In this document: piece by piece, positions 24,610 through 33,064 of the stretch
Layout of the letters: each line of letters opens with the position of its first letter
Position numbering within the stretch: position 1 is the first letter of the stretch
Source of the DNA: Variovorax sp. V93
GTDB lineage: Bacteria > Pseudomonadota > Gammaproteobacteria > Burkholderiales > Burkholderiaceae_C
Assembly: GCF_041154485.1 (NCBI RefSeq)
Contig: NZ_AP028669.1
Coordinates: forward strand, 1,426,001 to 1,490,000
Direction: 5' to 3'
DNA length: 64,000 nt
The notes under the pieces: generated by a model
Told to the model about the DNA's origin: nothing
The model's input: only the letters and a program-made list of their open reading frames with translations
Database searches by the model: none
Program-made: the position numbers and the translations under genes

Positions 24610-25515
24610 ATGGTTGAAGGAAAAGTAGTCGTCGTCACCGGCGCGGGCGGCGGCATCGGGCGCGACATCGCGCTGGCCATGGCGAGCCATGGCGCGAGGG
24701 TGGTGGTGAACGACATCGGCGCCGCGCTCGACGGCGCGGGCGGCAGCGCCGGCCCGGCGCAGCAGGTGGTCGACGAGATCCGCGCCGCGGGCGGCCAGGC
24801 CGTGCCCAACACCGACAGCGTGGCCGATGCGGCCAGCGCGGCGCGCATCGTCGAATGCGCGGTCGAGAGCTTCGGCCGCATCGATGCCGTGGTGAACAAC
24901 GCCGGCATCCTGCGCGACCGCTTCTTCCACAAGATGTCGGTCGACGAGTGGGACGCCGTGATCAAGGTGCACCTGTACGGCGCCTACTACGTGAGCCGCG
25001 CGGCCGCCACGCACTTCAAGGAACAGAACTCGGGCGCGCTGGTGCACATGACCTCGACCTCGGGCCTCATCGGCAACTACGGCCAGGCCAACTATGCGGC
25101 GGCCAAGCTCGGCATCGTGGCGCTGTCGAAGTCGATCGCGCTCGACATGCTCAAGTTCAACGTGCGCTCCAACTGCATCGCGCCCTTCGCCTGGAGCCGC
25201 ATGATCGGCGCCATTCCCACCGACACCGACGAGCAGCGCGCCCGCGTCGACAAGATCAAGCAGATGACGCCGGCCAAGGTGGCGCCGCTCGCGGTGTACC
25301 TGGCAAGCGATGCGGCCGGCGCGGTCAACGGCCAGATCTTCTCGGTGCGCAACAACGAGATCTCGCTCATCAGCCAGCCGCGGCCGGTGCGCTCCATCCA
25401 CCGCTCCGAAGGCTGGACGCCCGAGAGCATTGCCGAGCACGCCATGCCCGCGATGCGCGCGAGCTTCCATCCGCTGGACCGTTCGGCCGACGTGTTCAGC
25501 TGGGATCCGGTCTGA
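24610..25515 (+). CDS. Short-chain dehydrogenase/reductase (MFE-2-like)
   Basis: This 301-aa SDR has TGAGGGIG (residues 10-17), NNAG (96-99) and the catalytic Ser151-Tyr162-Lys166 set in TSTSGLIGNYGQANYAAAK. The 50-residue C-terminal extension and the NDIGAALDGAGGSAGPAQQVVDEI segment resemble the (3R)-hydroxyacyl-CoA dehydrogenase half of multifunctional beta-oxidation proteins. It probably oxidises a hydroxyacyl-CoA for the nearby catabolic island, which is an inference from neighbours. Confidence 0.82.
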   Translation: MVEGKVVVVTGAGGGIGRDIALAMASHGARVVVNDIGAALDGAGGSAGPAQQVVDEIRAAGGQAVPNTDSVADAASAARIVECAVESFGRIDAVVNNAGILRDRFFHKMSVDEWDAVIKVHLYGAYYVSRAAATHFKEQNSGALVHMTSTSGLIGNYGQANYAAAKLGIVALSKSIALDMLKFNVRSNCIAPFAWSRMIGAIPTDTDEQRARVDKIKQMTPAKVAPLAVYLASDAAGAVNGQIFSVRNNEISLISQPRPVRSIHRSEGWTPESIAEHAMPAMRASFHPLDRSADVFSWDPV

Positions 25516-25602
25516 GGGCCTGAGGACAAACCCGAAAGAGAGTACGCAGGACGCCATTCGCCGGACAATGCGCGTTTCCTTCCTCTTTGGTGCGCACGCC
25601 CG

Positions 25603-26493
25603 GTGAACCTGCATTTCGACCTGTTCGACCTGAAACTGTTCGTCTACGTGGCGGACGCGCGCAGCCTCACGCGCGGCGCCGAGAAGGCCTGCATCTCGCT
25701 GGCGGCCGCATCCACGCGCATCAAGCAGATGGAAGAGGCTGTGGGCGGCAAGCTGCTGCACCGCAGCGCGCAGGGCGTGAGCCTCACGGCCGCCGGGCAG
25801 GCGGTGCTCTACCACGCCAAGCGCGTGATGCAGCAGATGGAGCACCTGCGCTGCGACATGCAGGACTTCGGCAAGGGCATCAAGGGCCATGTGCGCGTGT
25901 TCGCCAACACCACCTCGATCACCGAATACCTGCCCCAGAAGCTGGCCGGTTTTCTGACGCAGCATCCCGCGGTGCAGGTGGACCTGCGCGAATACCTCAG
26001 CGAGGAGATCGTGCGCGCCGTGGCCGACGGCGAGGCCGACATCGGCATCCTGGCCGGCGACGTGCACACCGGCGAGCTCGATGCGCGCCCCTTCGGCCGC
26101 AACCAGTTGGTGCTGGTGGTGCCCGCCGCGCACCATCTGGCGGGTGCGCCCTCGGTGGCCTTTGCCGACACGCTCGACGAGCAGCACGTGGGCCTGCACC
26201 ACGGCAGCGCCATCCACCGCTTTTTGCAGCGCCGGGCCGAACTGGCCGGCCGCGGCTTCAACCCGCGCATCCAGGTCAGCAGCTTCGAGGCGATCTGCCT
26301 GATGATCGAGGCGGGCGTGGGGGTGGGTGTGCTGCCGGCCTCGTCGGCGCAGCGGCTGTCGCTGGCGATGCGCATCGCGACCGTGGCGCTCAGCGATGCC
26401 TGGGCCGAGCGCGAGCTCAAGCTCATCGCGCGCAGCCGCGAGCAGCTGCCGGCCTCGGCGCGCGAGCTGTTCGACCATCTCGTCATGTCCTGA
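25603..26493 (+). CDS. LysR-family regulator, first of a tandem pair
   Basis: This 296-aa protein starts at GTG. The winged helix-turn-helix is at residues 6-65 (LKLFVYVADARSLTRGAEKACISLAAASTRIKQMEE) and a LysR substrate-binding domain follows (about 92-290). Only 19 bases separate it from a second LysR gene of the same length and close sequence character, implying duplication. Its likely targets are the catabolic genes downstream, starting at 27511. Confidence 0.88.
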   Translation: MNLHFDLFDLKLFVYVADARSLTRGAEKACISLAAASTRIKQMEEAVGGKLLHRSAQGVSLTAAGQAVLYHAKRVMQQMEHLRCDMQDFGKGIKGHVRVFANTTSITEYLPQKLAGFLTQHPAVQVDLREYLSEEIVRAVADGEADIGILAGDVHTGELDARPFGRNQLVLVVPAAHHLAGAPSVAFADTLDEQHVGLHHGSAIHRFLQRRAELAGRGFNPRIQVSSFEAICLMIEAGVGVGVLPASSAQRLSLAMRIATVALSDAWAERELKLIARSREQLPASARELFDHLVMS

Positions 26494-26512
26494 AGAAGAA
26501 GGCGCGCAGGCC

Positions 26513-27400
26513 ATGTCCGCCGACCTGAAGTCGCTGCGCCTGTTCGTGGCCGTGGCCGACCACGGCAGCATCAGCGAAGGCGCCAAGCGCTGCCACATCG
26601 CGCTCGCGGCCGCGAGCAAGCGCATCTCCGACCTCGAGGCCCGCGCGCGGCTGCCGCTGCTGGTGCGCCATGCGCGCGGCGTCACGCTCACTTCGGCGGG
26701 CCATGGCCTGCTGCTGCATGCGCGCGCCGTGCTTTCGGCCATGGACCGGCTGGGCGCCGAGCTCGACGATTTCCAGAACGGTGTGGCGGGCGTGGTCAGC
26801 ATCACGGCCAACGCCTCCACCATCGCGCAGTTCCTGCCCGCGCAGATCGGCTCCTTCCTGCGGCTGCATCCGGTGCTCAAGATCGACCTGCAGGAGCGCG
26901 CCAGCACCGAGGTCGTGAAGGCTGTGCAGGCCGGTCTGGCCGACATCGGCGTGATCGAGGGCCACACGCCCGCCGAAATGCTCGAATGCCTGCCCTACCG
27001 CAGCGATGAACTGGCCGTGGTGGTGGCGCGCGACCATCCGCTGGCCAGGCGCAAGCGCATCGGCGTGGACGAGGTGCTGCGGCACGACCATATCGTGGTG
27101 CGCGAAGGCACGGCGCTGCACCGCGTGCTGCTGAACGCGGCGCTGGAGGCGCAGGCGCCGCTCAAGGTGCGCATGCAGGTGGGCAGCTTCGACATGGTGT
27201 GCCGCATGGTGGAGCAGGGCGTGGGCATCGGCGTGCTGCCCTACGCGGCCATCCTGCCGCAGCTGCAGATACTGAAGCTGCGCTGCCTCAAGCTCGATGC
27301 GCCGTGGGCGGTGCGCCGCCACCTGCTGTGCGTGCGGCGGCAGCAGGACCTGACCGCGGCCGCGCGCTCGGTGCTGGAGCACCTCGGCCGGCCGGACTGA
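26513..27400 (+). CDS. LysR-family regulator, second of a tandem pair
   Basis: This 295-aa LysR protein has its DNA-binding domain at residues 5-64 (LRLFVAVADHGSISEGAKRCHIALAAASKRISDLE), sharing LAAAS-RI with its upstream neighbour. The effector domain follows. It lies in the same direction as and just before the enolase-family gene, so regulation is by position rather than the usual divergent layout. The inducer is unknown. Confidence 0.88.
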   Translation: MSADLKSLRLFVAVADHGSISEGAKRCHIALAAASKRISDLEARARLPLLVRHARGVTLTSAGHGLLLHARAVLSAMDRLGAELDDFQNGVAGVVSITANASTIAQFLPAQIGSFLRLHPVLKIDLQERASTEVVKAVQAGLADIGVIEGHTPAEMLECLPYRSDELAVVVARDHPLARRKRIGVDEVLRHDHIVVREGTALHRVLLNAALEAQAPLKVRMQVGSFDMVCRMVEQGVGIGVLPYAAILPQLQILKLRCLKLDAPWAVRRHLLCVRRQQDLTAAARSVLEHLGRPD

Positions 27401-27510
27401 ACCCTGAGCCTTCGCGCCGCGCGAAGCCTCGCGCCCGCCAAAAACGAATTGTTCTCCGCAGCCTGCGCACCAAGAATCGTGCAGCCGAAGCAAGGCAAAA
27501 GGAGACATTC

Positions 27511-28665
27511 TTGAAGATCATCCGCGTCAGCGCCACGCCGCTGAACATTCCCGTCACCATCGATGTGCTGGGGCTCAACCAGCAGACCTCGCTCTCGCTC
27601 TGCCTGACAGAGATCGAGACCGACACCGGCCTTGTCGGCCATGGCATGACGGCCATCACCGAAGAAGAAATCATCGCCGCCGCCGTGCGCGAGGTGGCCG
27701 GCCCGGCGCTCATTGGCGAAGACCCGATGGCCACCGAGCGCCTGTGGGAGAAGCTCTACTGGCTGCTCTCGCCGCGCGGCCAGACCGGCTATGCGAGCCA
27801 CGCCATGGCCGCGCTCGACATCGCGCTGTGGGACCTGAAGGCCAGGGCGCTCGGCCAGCCGCTGTGGCGCCTGCTGGGTGGTGCGCGTTCCAAGGTGCCG
27901 GTCTATGCGACCTTCGGCTTCGGCTTCTTCGAGCGCGACCAGCTCGCCGCCGCCGCCAGGCTCTGGGTCTCGCAGGGCTTCCGGCGCCTGAAGATGACCG
28001 TCGGCGGCCATGCGCTCGCGCGGCGCGACGAGCCGCGGCCCATCGACGAGGTCATCGCCGAGGACGTGCGCCGCGTGGCTGCCGTGCGCGAGGCGGTCGG
28101 CCCCGACGTGAAGCTGTACGTCGATGCCAACTGCGGCCTCGACCTGTTCCATGCGACCGAGCTCGCGCGCCGCATCGAGCCCTACGGCATCAGCTTCTTC
28201 GAGGAGCCGCTCACGCAGAACGACGTGCGGCAGATGGCCCAGCTGCGCGCGCGCACCAGCATTCCGCTGGCCTGCGGGCAGAACGAAGGGCTGGCCTTCC
28301 GCTTCCGCGACCTGCTGGTGAACCAGGCGGCCGACGTGCTGCAGCCCAACGTGACCATCTCGGGCGGCTACACCCAGTGCCTGAAGATCGCGGGCATGGC
28401 GCAGGCCTTCAACGTGCCGATCGACAACGGCGGCGCCTGGCCCTTCCACAACATGCACCTGCATGCGGGCGTGTCGAACGGCGGCATGGCCGAATACCAC
28501 TACGTGGCCGTGCAGATGCTCAAGCAGGTCTTCGACGGCCTGCCGGTGCCGCAGGACGGCTGGCTGCAGCTGCCCGAGACGCCGGGCCTGGGCTTCGCGC
28601 CCAATGCGGATCGCGTGTGCGAGCTCGCGAAGCTGCCCACTTCGCGTGGCAAGGGCAAAGCCTAG
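27511..28665 (+). CDS. Mandelate racemase/muconate-lactonizing enolase-superfamily protein
   Basis: This 384-aa protein starts at TTG behind a strong AAAGGAGA site. The capping domain covers about residues 1-125 and the barrel 130-370. Metal ligands are Asp205 (YVDAN), Glu231 (FFEEPL) and Glu259 (GQNEG). At the usual KxK general-base motif it has K161-M-T163, so one of the two Lys is missing, and a His-rich FHNMHLHAG segment lies near 315. It should abstract an alpha proton from a carboxylate; dehydratase, racemase or cycloisomerase are all possible. Confidence 0.82.
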   Translation: MKIIRVSATPLNIPVTIDVLGLNQQTSLSLCLTEIETDTGLVGHGMTAITEEEIIAAAVREVAGPALIGEDPMATERLWEKLYWLLSPRGQTGYASHAMAALDIALWDLKARALGQPLWRLLGGARSKVPVYATFGFGFFERDQLAAAARLWVSQGFRRLKMTVGGHALARRDEPRPIDEVIAEDVRRVAAVREAVGPDVKLYVDANCGLDLFHATELARRIEPYGISFFEEPLTQNDVRQMAQLRARTSIPLACGQNEGLAFRFRDLLVNQAADVLQPNVTISGGYTQCLKIAGMAQAFNVPIDNGGAWPFHNMHLHAGVSNGGMAEYHYVAVQMLKQVFDGLPVPQDGWLQLPETPGLGFAPNADRVCELAKLPTSRGKGKA

Positions 28666-28673
28666 GAATGGAC

Positions 28674-28738
28674 GCCCCCCGAAGCGCCTTTGGCGCTCCC
28701 CCCACTGGGGGGCGCACCCGGCGGCCCGGCAAAGCCGG
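28674..28738. repeat. Intergenic palindromic element between enolase-family and Bug genes
   Basis: GCCCCCC (28674-28680) pairs with GGGGGGC (28707-28713) around an inner AGCGCC-TTT-GGCGCT hairpin. CCGGC-AAA-GCCGG follows at 28726-28738. It is related in style to the element before cysM and could fold as mRNA hairpins that uncouple expression of the flanking genes. Confidence 0.6.
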
Positions 28739-28801
28739 TTCCGCGGGTGCACTTGAAGGAGCCGCGCAGACGGCCGCTGATCGATGACCATTGGAGACAC
28801 G

Positions 28802-29809
28802 ATGAAAAAAGCTACAGACCTTGTTCGCCCTGCACGCCGCCAGGCGCTGCGTGCTGCCATGGCCCTGGGCCTTGCTGGCGCGCTCGCCGCGCCTGCCGCC
28901 TGGGCCCAGAAGTACCCCGACAAGCCGATCCGACTCGTGGTCGGCTATTCGGCCGGCGGCGGCGTCGACGCGGTCGCGCGCCTGCTGGGCACGCGCCTGT
29001 CGGCGGTGCTCGGCCAGCAGGTGATGGTCGACAACCGCACCGGCGCCGCCGGCCTGATCGCGGCCGAGTTCGTCGCCAAGGCCGCGCCCGACGGCTACAC
29101 GCTCATGATGGGTGACAGCGCGCTGCTGATCGCCAAGCTGCTGCAGCCGAAGATCGGCCTCGATCCGCTCACCAGCTTCAAGCCGGTGGCGGGGGCTTTC
29201 GTCTCGCCGCTGATGATCGTCACCGGCAACGACTTTCCGGCCCGGACGCCGGCCGAGCTGGTGAAGGAGCTCAAGGCGAACCCGGCGCGCTATTCCTTCG
29301 CCACCTCGGGCGTCGGCACGGTGCAGCACCTGGGCTTCGAGATGCTGAAGCAATCGACCGGCAGCACCGTGGTGCATGTGCCCTACCGCGGTGCCGCGCA
29401 GATCGTGCCCGACGTGGTTGGCGGGCAGGTGCCGATCGGCGTGGTCAGCGCCACGGCCGGCATGGCGCAGGCCAAGGCGGGCAAGCTGCGTGCGGTCGCG
29501 CTCATGAACACCGCGAAGCTCGAGGGCGCGGAGTCGGTGCCGCCGCTCGCCGATGCGCTGCCGGGCTTCGACGTGGCGCCGCGCATCTTCGTGCTCGCGC
29601 CGGCCGGCACGCCCGACGAGATCGTCGGCAAGCTCTCGGCCGCGGTGAAGACCGTGCTCGATGCGCCCGAGGCCGGCGCCGCGGCGGCCGCGCAGGGCAC
29701 GCTGCGCGCCTACGCCACGCCGGCGCAGCTCGGCAAGGACATGGCCGAGGAGACGAAGCGCTGGCAACGCATCATCGCCGAGCAGAACATCGTGGCGGAG
29801 GGCAAGTAG
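28802..29809 (+). CDS. Bug-family (TctC-like) tripartite tricarboxylate binding protein
   Basis: This 335-aa periplasmic protein starts after GGAGA and has a twin-Arg-like/Sec leader ending AAPAAWAQ. The mature part begins KYPDKPIRLVVGYSAGGGVDAVARLL, the Bug signature, and includes VDNRTGAAG, AAPDGYTLMMG and HVPYRGAAQ. Bug proteins bind carboxylates for TctAB-type permeases; no permease lies in the window. It precedes the arylmalonate-decarboxylase homologue with no gap, hinting that the ligand is that enzyme's substrate. Confidence 0.9.
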   Translation: MKKATDLVRPARRQALRAAMALGLAGALAAPAAWAQKYPDKPIRLVVGYSAGGGVDAVARLLGTRLSAVLGQQVMVDNRTGAAGLIAAEFVAKAAPDGYTLMMGDSALLIAKLLQPKIGLDPLTSFKPVAGAFVSPLMIVTGNDFPARTPAELVKELKANPARYSFATSGVGTVQHLGFEMLKQSTGSTVVHVPYRGAAQIVPDVVGGQVPIGVVSATAGMAQAKAGKLRAVALMNTAKLEGAESVPPLADALPGFDVAPRIFVLAPAGTPDEIVGKLSAAVKTVLDAPEAGAAAAAQGTLRAYATPAQLGKDMAEETKRWQRIIAEQNIVAEGK

Positions 29810-30517
29810 ATGGCGCTGCCGCACCTGGGCCTGATCGTGCCGCCGGCCGCCGGCGCGGTGCCGGTGGACGGTCCGCTGCTCTACGGCGACCGCATCCGCT
29901 TCAGCGCGCTGGGGCTGGGCCTTGGCGAAATTTCCACGCGCGGGTACACCGAGGTGATCGACTCGGTGGTCGAGAAGGCGGTGGCGCTCAAGGCCGAGGG
30001 CGCTGTCGCGGTCTCGCTCATGGGCACCTCGCTGAGCTTCTTCCGCGGCGCCGCGTTCAACCGCCAGCTCGAAGTCGAGATGGCGCGCGCCACCGGACTG
30101 CCCTGCACGACCATGAGCAACGCCATCGTCGGCGCGCTGCGCCATCTGGGCGTGCGGCGCGTGGCGGTGGCCACGGCCTACATCGACGAGGTCAACGCCC
30201 ATCTGCGGCGCTACCTCGAACAGAGCGGCTTCGAGCCGCTGGCGCTCGAGGGGCTGGCCATCTCCGACGTGCAGGCCGTGGGCCAGGTGCCCACACAGGT
30301 GCTGGTCGACCTGTGCCTGCGGGTGTTCGATGCGCAGCCCGGCGCGGACGGCATCCTCATTTCATGCGGCGGGCTGGTCACGCTCGATGCCGTGCGCGAA
30401 GTGGAAGCGCGGCTGCAGCTGCCCGTGGTGTCGAGTTCGCCTGCGGGTTTCTGGGACCTCGTGCGCACCGCGGGCCTTGATGCGCGCTCGCCCGGGCAGG
30501 GCCGGCTGTTCGCCTGA
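29810..30517 (+). CDS. Arylmalonate decarboxylase homologue (Asp/Glu racemase superfamily)
   Basis: This 235-aa protein matches my memory of Bordetella bronchiseptica arylmalonate decarboxylase along nearly its full length. Shared parts are GLIVPPAAGAVP, VSLMGTSLSFFRGAAFN, GLPCTTMS, VAVATAYIDEVN and ISCGGLVTLDA. It keeps the decarboxylase hallmarks: Gly72 where racemases have the first Cys, and one active Cys186. Such enzymes decarboxylate alpha-substituted malonates without cofactor. The ATG directly follows the stop of the Bug gene. The physiological substrate is unknown. Confidence 0.85.
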   Translation: MALPHLGLIVPPAAGAVPVDGPLLYGDRIRFSALGLGLGEISTRGYTEVIDSVVEKAVALKAEGAVAVSLMGTSLSFFRGAAFNRQLEVEMARATGLPCTTMSNAIVGALRHLGVRRVAVATAYIDEVNAHLRRYLEQSGFEPLALEGLAISDVQAVGQVPTQVLVDLCLRVFDAQPGADGILISCGGLVTLDAVREVEARLQLPVVSSSPAGFWDLVRTAGLDARSPGQGRLFA

Positions 30518-30523
30518 ACGGCC

Positions 30524-31885
30524 TCAGCCGAGCCAGCGGCCCACGCGCGGCGCAGATTCCAGCTGCCAGATGCGCTGGCACAGCGCCTTCGCCTCGTCGG
30601 CGGTGGCGCCTTCGCCGTAGTGCGCGAGGCGCTGCATCTTGTCCTCGATCTCGGCGCGGCTCAGGCTGTTGCCCGGGTCGCCCTTGGGTTCGTCGACGCG
30701 GCCGGCCAGCGTGCGGCCGTTGCGCGTCTGCACGCTGACCTTGCCGATCCAGCGCGCGGGGTAGGCGCTGTCGACCTCGGCATCGAGTTCCATTTCCACC
30801 TTGTCGCGGAACGCGGCCACCTCGGGCGCGAGAAAGTCGCGGTCGAACTCGCCGAGCCCGGCGCGGCCATGTACCGCGATCAGGCCCAGCACCGTGCCCA
30901 TCGAGAACTTGCCCTGGTGCACGGTGGCCGGCACCGTCACGCGGCCCAGTACGTCGATGGCGCCCTGGTGCACATGCGTGGTCACGCGGGCCACGTCGCC
31001 GTGCGCGAGCCGGTGCTGCGTCATCACCTGCAGCAGCGCATCGGCCGCGGGATGCGTGTGGCGGCAGGACGCGTGGTACTTGAACGAGGTTTCGGCCAGT
31101 GCCCAGCGCGTGCCAAGGCGGTCGGTGAGCCGTGCCGGGTCGGCATCGCTCGACATGCCCACGCCGAGGCCCTGCGCACCCTCGAGCACCTTTGCCGCGC
31201 CCGTGAAGCCGTCCTGCGCGAGGTAGGCCGACATCAATCCGCTGGCGGCCGCATGCGCGCAGTGCAGCTGCTTCGAATCGGCCGCATCGCGCAGGAACTC
31301 CCACACGCCGGCCGACTGCGTGCCGGCCGAACCGAAGGCGTGCAGCATCTGCGGCGGCGTGAGTTGGAGCAGGCGGCCCACGGCGGCAGCCGCAGCCAGC
31401 GTGCCCGCCGTCGCGGTGGTGTGAAAGGTCTTGTAGTGCGAGCGGCCCAGGAACTCGCCGACGCGGATGCCGACCTCGTAGCCCGCCACCACCGCCGTCA
31501 GCAACTGCGCACCGCTGGCCCCGATGCTCTGCGCCGCGGCCAGCGCGGGCGCGATGACCACGGCCGCGGGATGGAACACCGAGCCGTTGTGCACGTCGTC
31601 CTGCTCCACGTAGTGCGAGGCCGCGGCGTTGACCAGTGCGGCGAACAGCGGCGAAGTGGTGCGGCGCGAGGTGAGCATTTCGCTCGGCCCCTCGGCCGGC
31701 CCCATCATCTGCGCGAAGCGCTCGATGCTGCGCACCGGCCGCGCCGTGCGGGCCGCAAGCACCGAGCCCAGCCAGTCGAGCATCAGGTCTTCGGTACGGC
31801 GCAGCACAGGCGTGGGGATGTCGGCGAACTGAAGTTCGGCGGCGAAGGTGGCAAGCTCTCGGCTGGGATGATTCGATGAGGTCAT
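30524..31885 (-). CDS. MmgE/PrpD-family protein
   Basis: This 453-aa protein has the MmgE/PrpD fold: an N-terminal helical domain with HYVEQDDVHNGSVFHPAAVV, GYEVGIRVGEFLG, HTTATAGTLAAAAAVG and FGSAGTQSAGVWEF, and a C-terminal domain with FKYHASCRHTHPAADAL. Members include 2-methylcitrate dehydratase, cis-aconitate decarboxylase and iminodisuccinate epimerase, so the reaction here is uncertain. It ends 6 bases from the convergent decarboxylase gene and is last in the leftward trio with an acyl-CoA dehydrogenase and a citryl-CoA-lyase-like gene. Confidence 0.87.
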   Translation of the reverse strand: MTSSNHPSRELATFAAELQFADIPTPVLRRTEDLMLDWLGSVLAARTARPVRSIERFAQMMGPAEGPSEMLTSRRTTSPLFAALVNAAASHYVEQDDVHNGSVFHPAAVVIAPALAAAQSIGASGAQLLTAVVAGYEVGIRVGEFLGRSHYKTFHTTATAGTLAAAAAVGRLLQLTPPQMLHAFGSAGTQSAGVWEFLRDAADSKQLHCAHAAASGLMSAYLAQDGFTGAAKVLEGAQGLGVGMSSDADPARLTDRLGTRWALAETSFKYHASCRHTHPAADALLQVMTQHRLAHGDVARVTTHVHQGAIDVLGRVTVPATVHQGKFSMGTVLGLIAVHGRAGLGEFDRDFLAPEVAAFRDKVEMELDAEVDSAYPARWIGKVSVQTRNGRTLAGRVDEPKGDPGNSLSRAEIEDKMQRLAHYGEGATADEAKALCQRIWQLESAPRVGRWLG

Positions 31886-31894
31886 GGAGTGCCT

Positions 31895-33058
31895 TCAGAA
31901 CGAACGCGGCAAGCCGAGCATGTGTTCGGCGACATAGCTCAGGATGAGGTTGGTCGAGATCGGTGCCACCTGGTAGAGCCGCGTCTCGCGGAACTTGCGC
32001 TCGATGTCGTATTCGCAGGCAAAGCCGAAGCCGCCATGGAACTGCAGGCAGGCATTGGCCGCCTCCCAGCTGGCCTTGGCCGCCAGGTACTTCGCCATGT
32101 TGGCCTGCGCGCCGCAGGGCTCGCGCGCATCGAACAGGCGGCAGGCTTCATAGCGCATGAGGTTGGCGGCTTCTGTCTCGATGAAGGCCTCGGCAATCGG
32201 GAACTGCACACCCTGGTTCTGCCCGATGGGCCGGCCGAACACCACGCGCTCCTTGGTGTAGGCCGTCACCTTGTCGATGAACCAGTAGCCGTCGCCGATG
32301 CATTCGGCCGCGATCAGCGTGCGCTCCGCGTTGAGGCCGTCGAGGATGTACCTGAAGCCCTGGCCCTCTTCGCCGATCAGGTTCTCGGCCGGGATCTCGA
32401 GGTTCTCGAAGAACAGCTCGTTGGTCTCGTGGTTCACCATGTTCAGGATGGGCCGCACCGTCATGCCTTTGCCGATGGCCTCGCGCAGGTCGACGATGAA
32501 GATCGACATGCCCTCGGATTTCTTCTTCACGTCCGCCAGCGGCGTGGTGCGCGCCAGCAGGATCATCAGGTCGGAGTGCTGGATGCGCGAGATCCACACC
32601 TTCTGGCCATTGATGACGTAGCGGTCGCCCTTCTTCACGGCCGTGGTCTTGATCCTGGTGGTGTCGGTGCCGGTGCTGGGCTCGGTCACGCCCATGGACT
32701 GCAGGCGCAGCTCGCCGGTGGCGATGCGCGGCAGGTAGGCGCGCTTCTGCGCTTCGCTGCCGTGGCGCAGCAGCGTGCCCATGTTGTACATCTGGCCGTG
32801 GCAGGCGCCCGAGTTGCCGCCGCAGCGGTTGATCTCTTCCATGATCACCGAGGCTTCGGTGAGCCCGAGGCCGGAGCCGCCGTATTCCTGCGGAATGAGC
32901 GCGGCCATCCAGCCGGCCTTGGTGAGCGCGTCGACGAACTCGGCGGGGTAGCCGCGGGCCTCGTCGATCGTGCGGAAGTACTCGTTGGGAAACTGCGCGC
33001 ACAGGTCGCGCACGGCATCGCGGATGTCGGGAAAGCGGGTGTCGTTATGGTTGTTCAT
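31895..33058 (-). CDS. Acyl-CoA dehydrogenase
   Basis: This 387-aa FAD-dependent acyl-CoA dehydrogenase is full length. The N-terminal helical domain includes GWMAALIPQEYGGSGLGL, the middle domain has MGVTEPSTGTDTTRIKTTAVK and INGQKVWISR, and the C-terminal domain has GRPIGQNQGVQFPIAEAF and QFHGGFGFACEYDIERKFRE. It introduces an alpha-beta double bond into an acyl-CoA. It starts 6 bases after the citryl-CoA-lyase-like gene, so both share an operon. Confidence 0.9.
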   Translation of the reverse strand: MNNHNDTRFPDIRDAVRDLCAQFPNEYFRTIDEARGYPAEFVDALTKAGWMAALIPQEYGGSGLGLTEASVIMEEINRCGGNSGACHGQMYNMGTLLRHGSEAQKRAYLPRIATGELRLQSMGVTEPSTGTDTTRIKTTAVKKGDRYVINGQKVWISRIQHSDLMILLARTTPLADVKKKSEGMSIFIVDLREAIGKGMTVRPILNMVNHETNELFFENLEIPAENLIGEEGQGFRYILDGLNAERTLIAAECIGDGYWFIDKVTAYTKERVVFGRPIGQNQGVQFPIAEAFIETEAANLMRYEACRLFDAREPCGAQANMAKYLAAKASWEAANACLQFHGGFGFACEYDIERKFRETRLYQVAPISTNLILSYVAEHMLGLPRSF

Positions 33059-33064
33059 GGGGGC

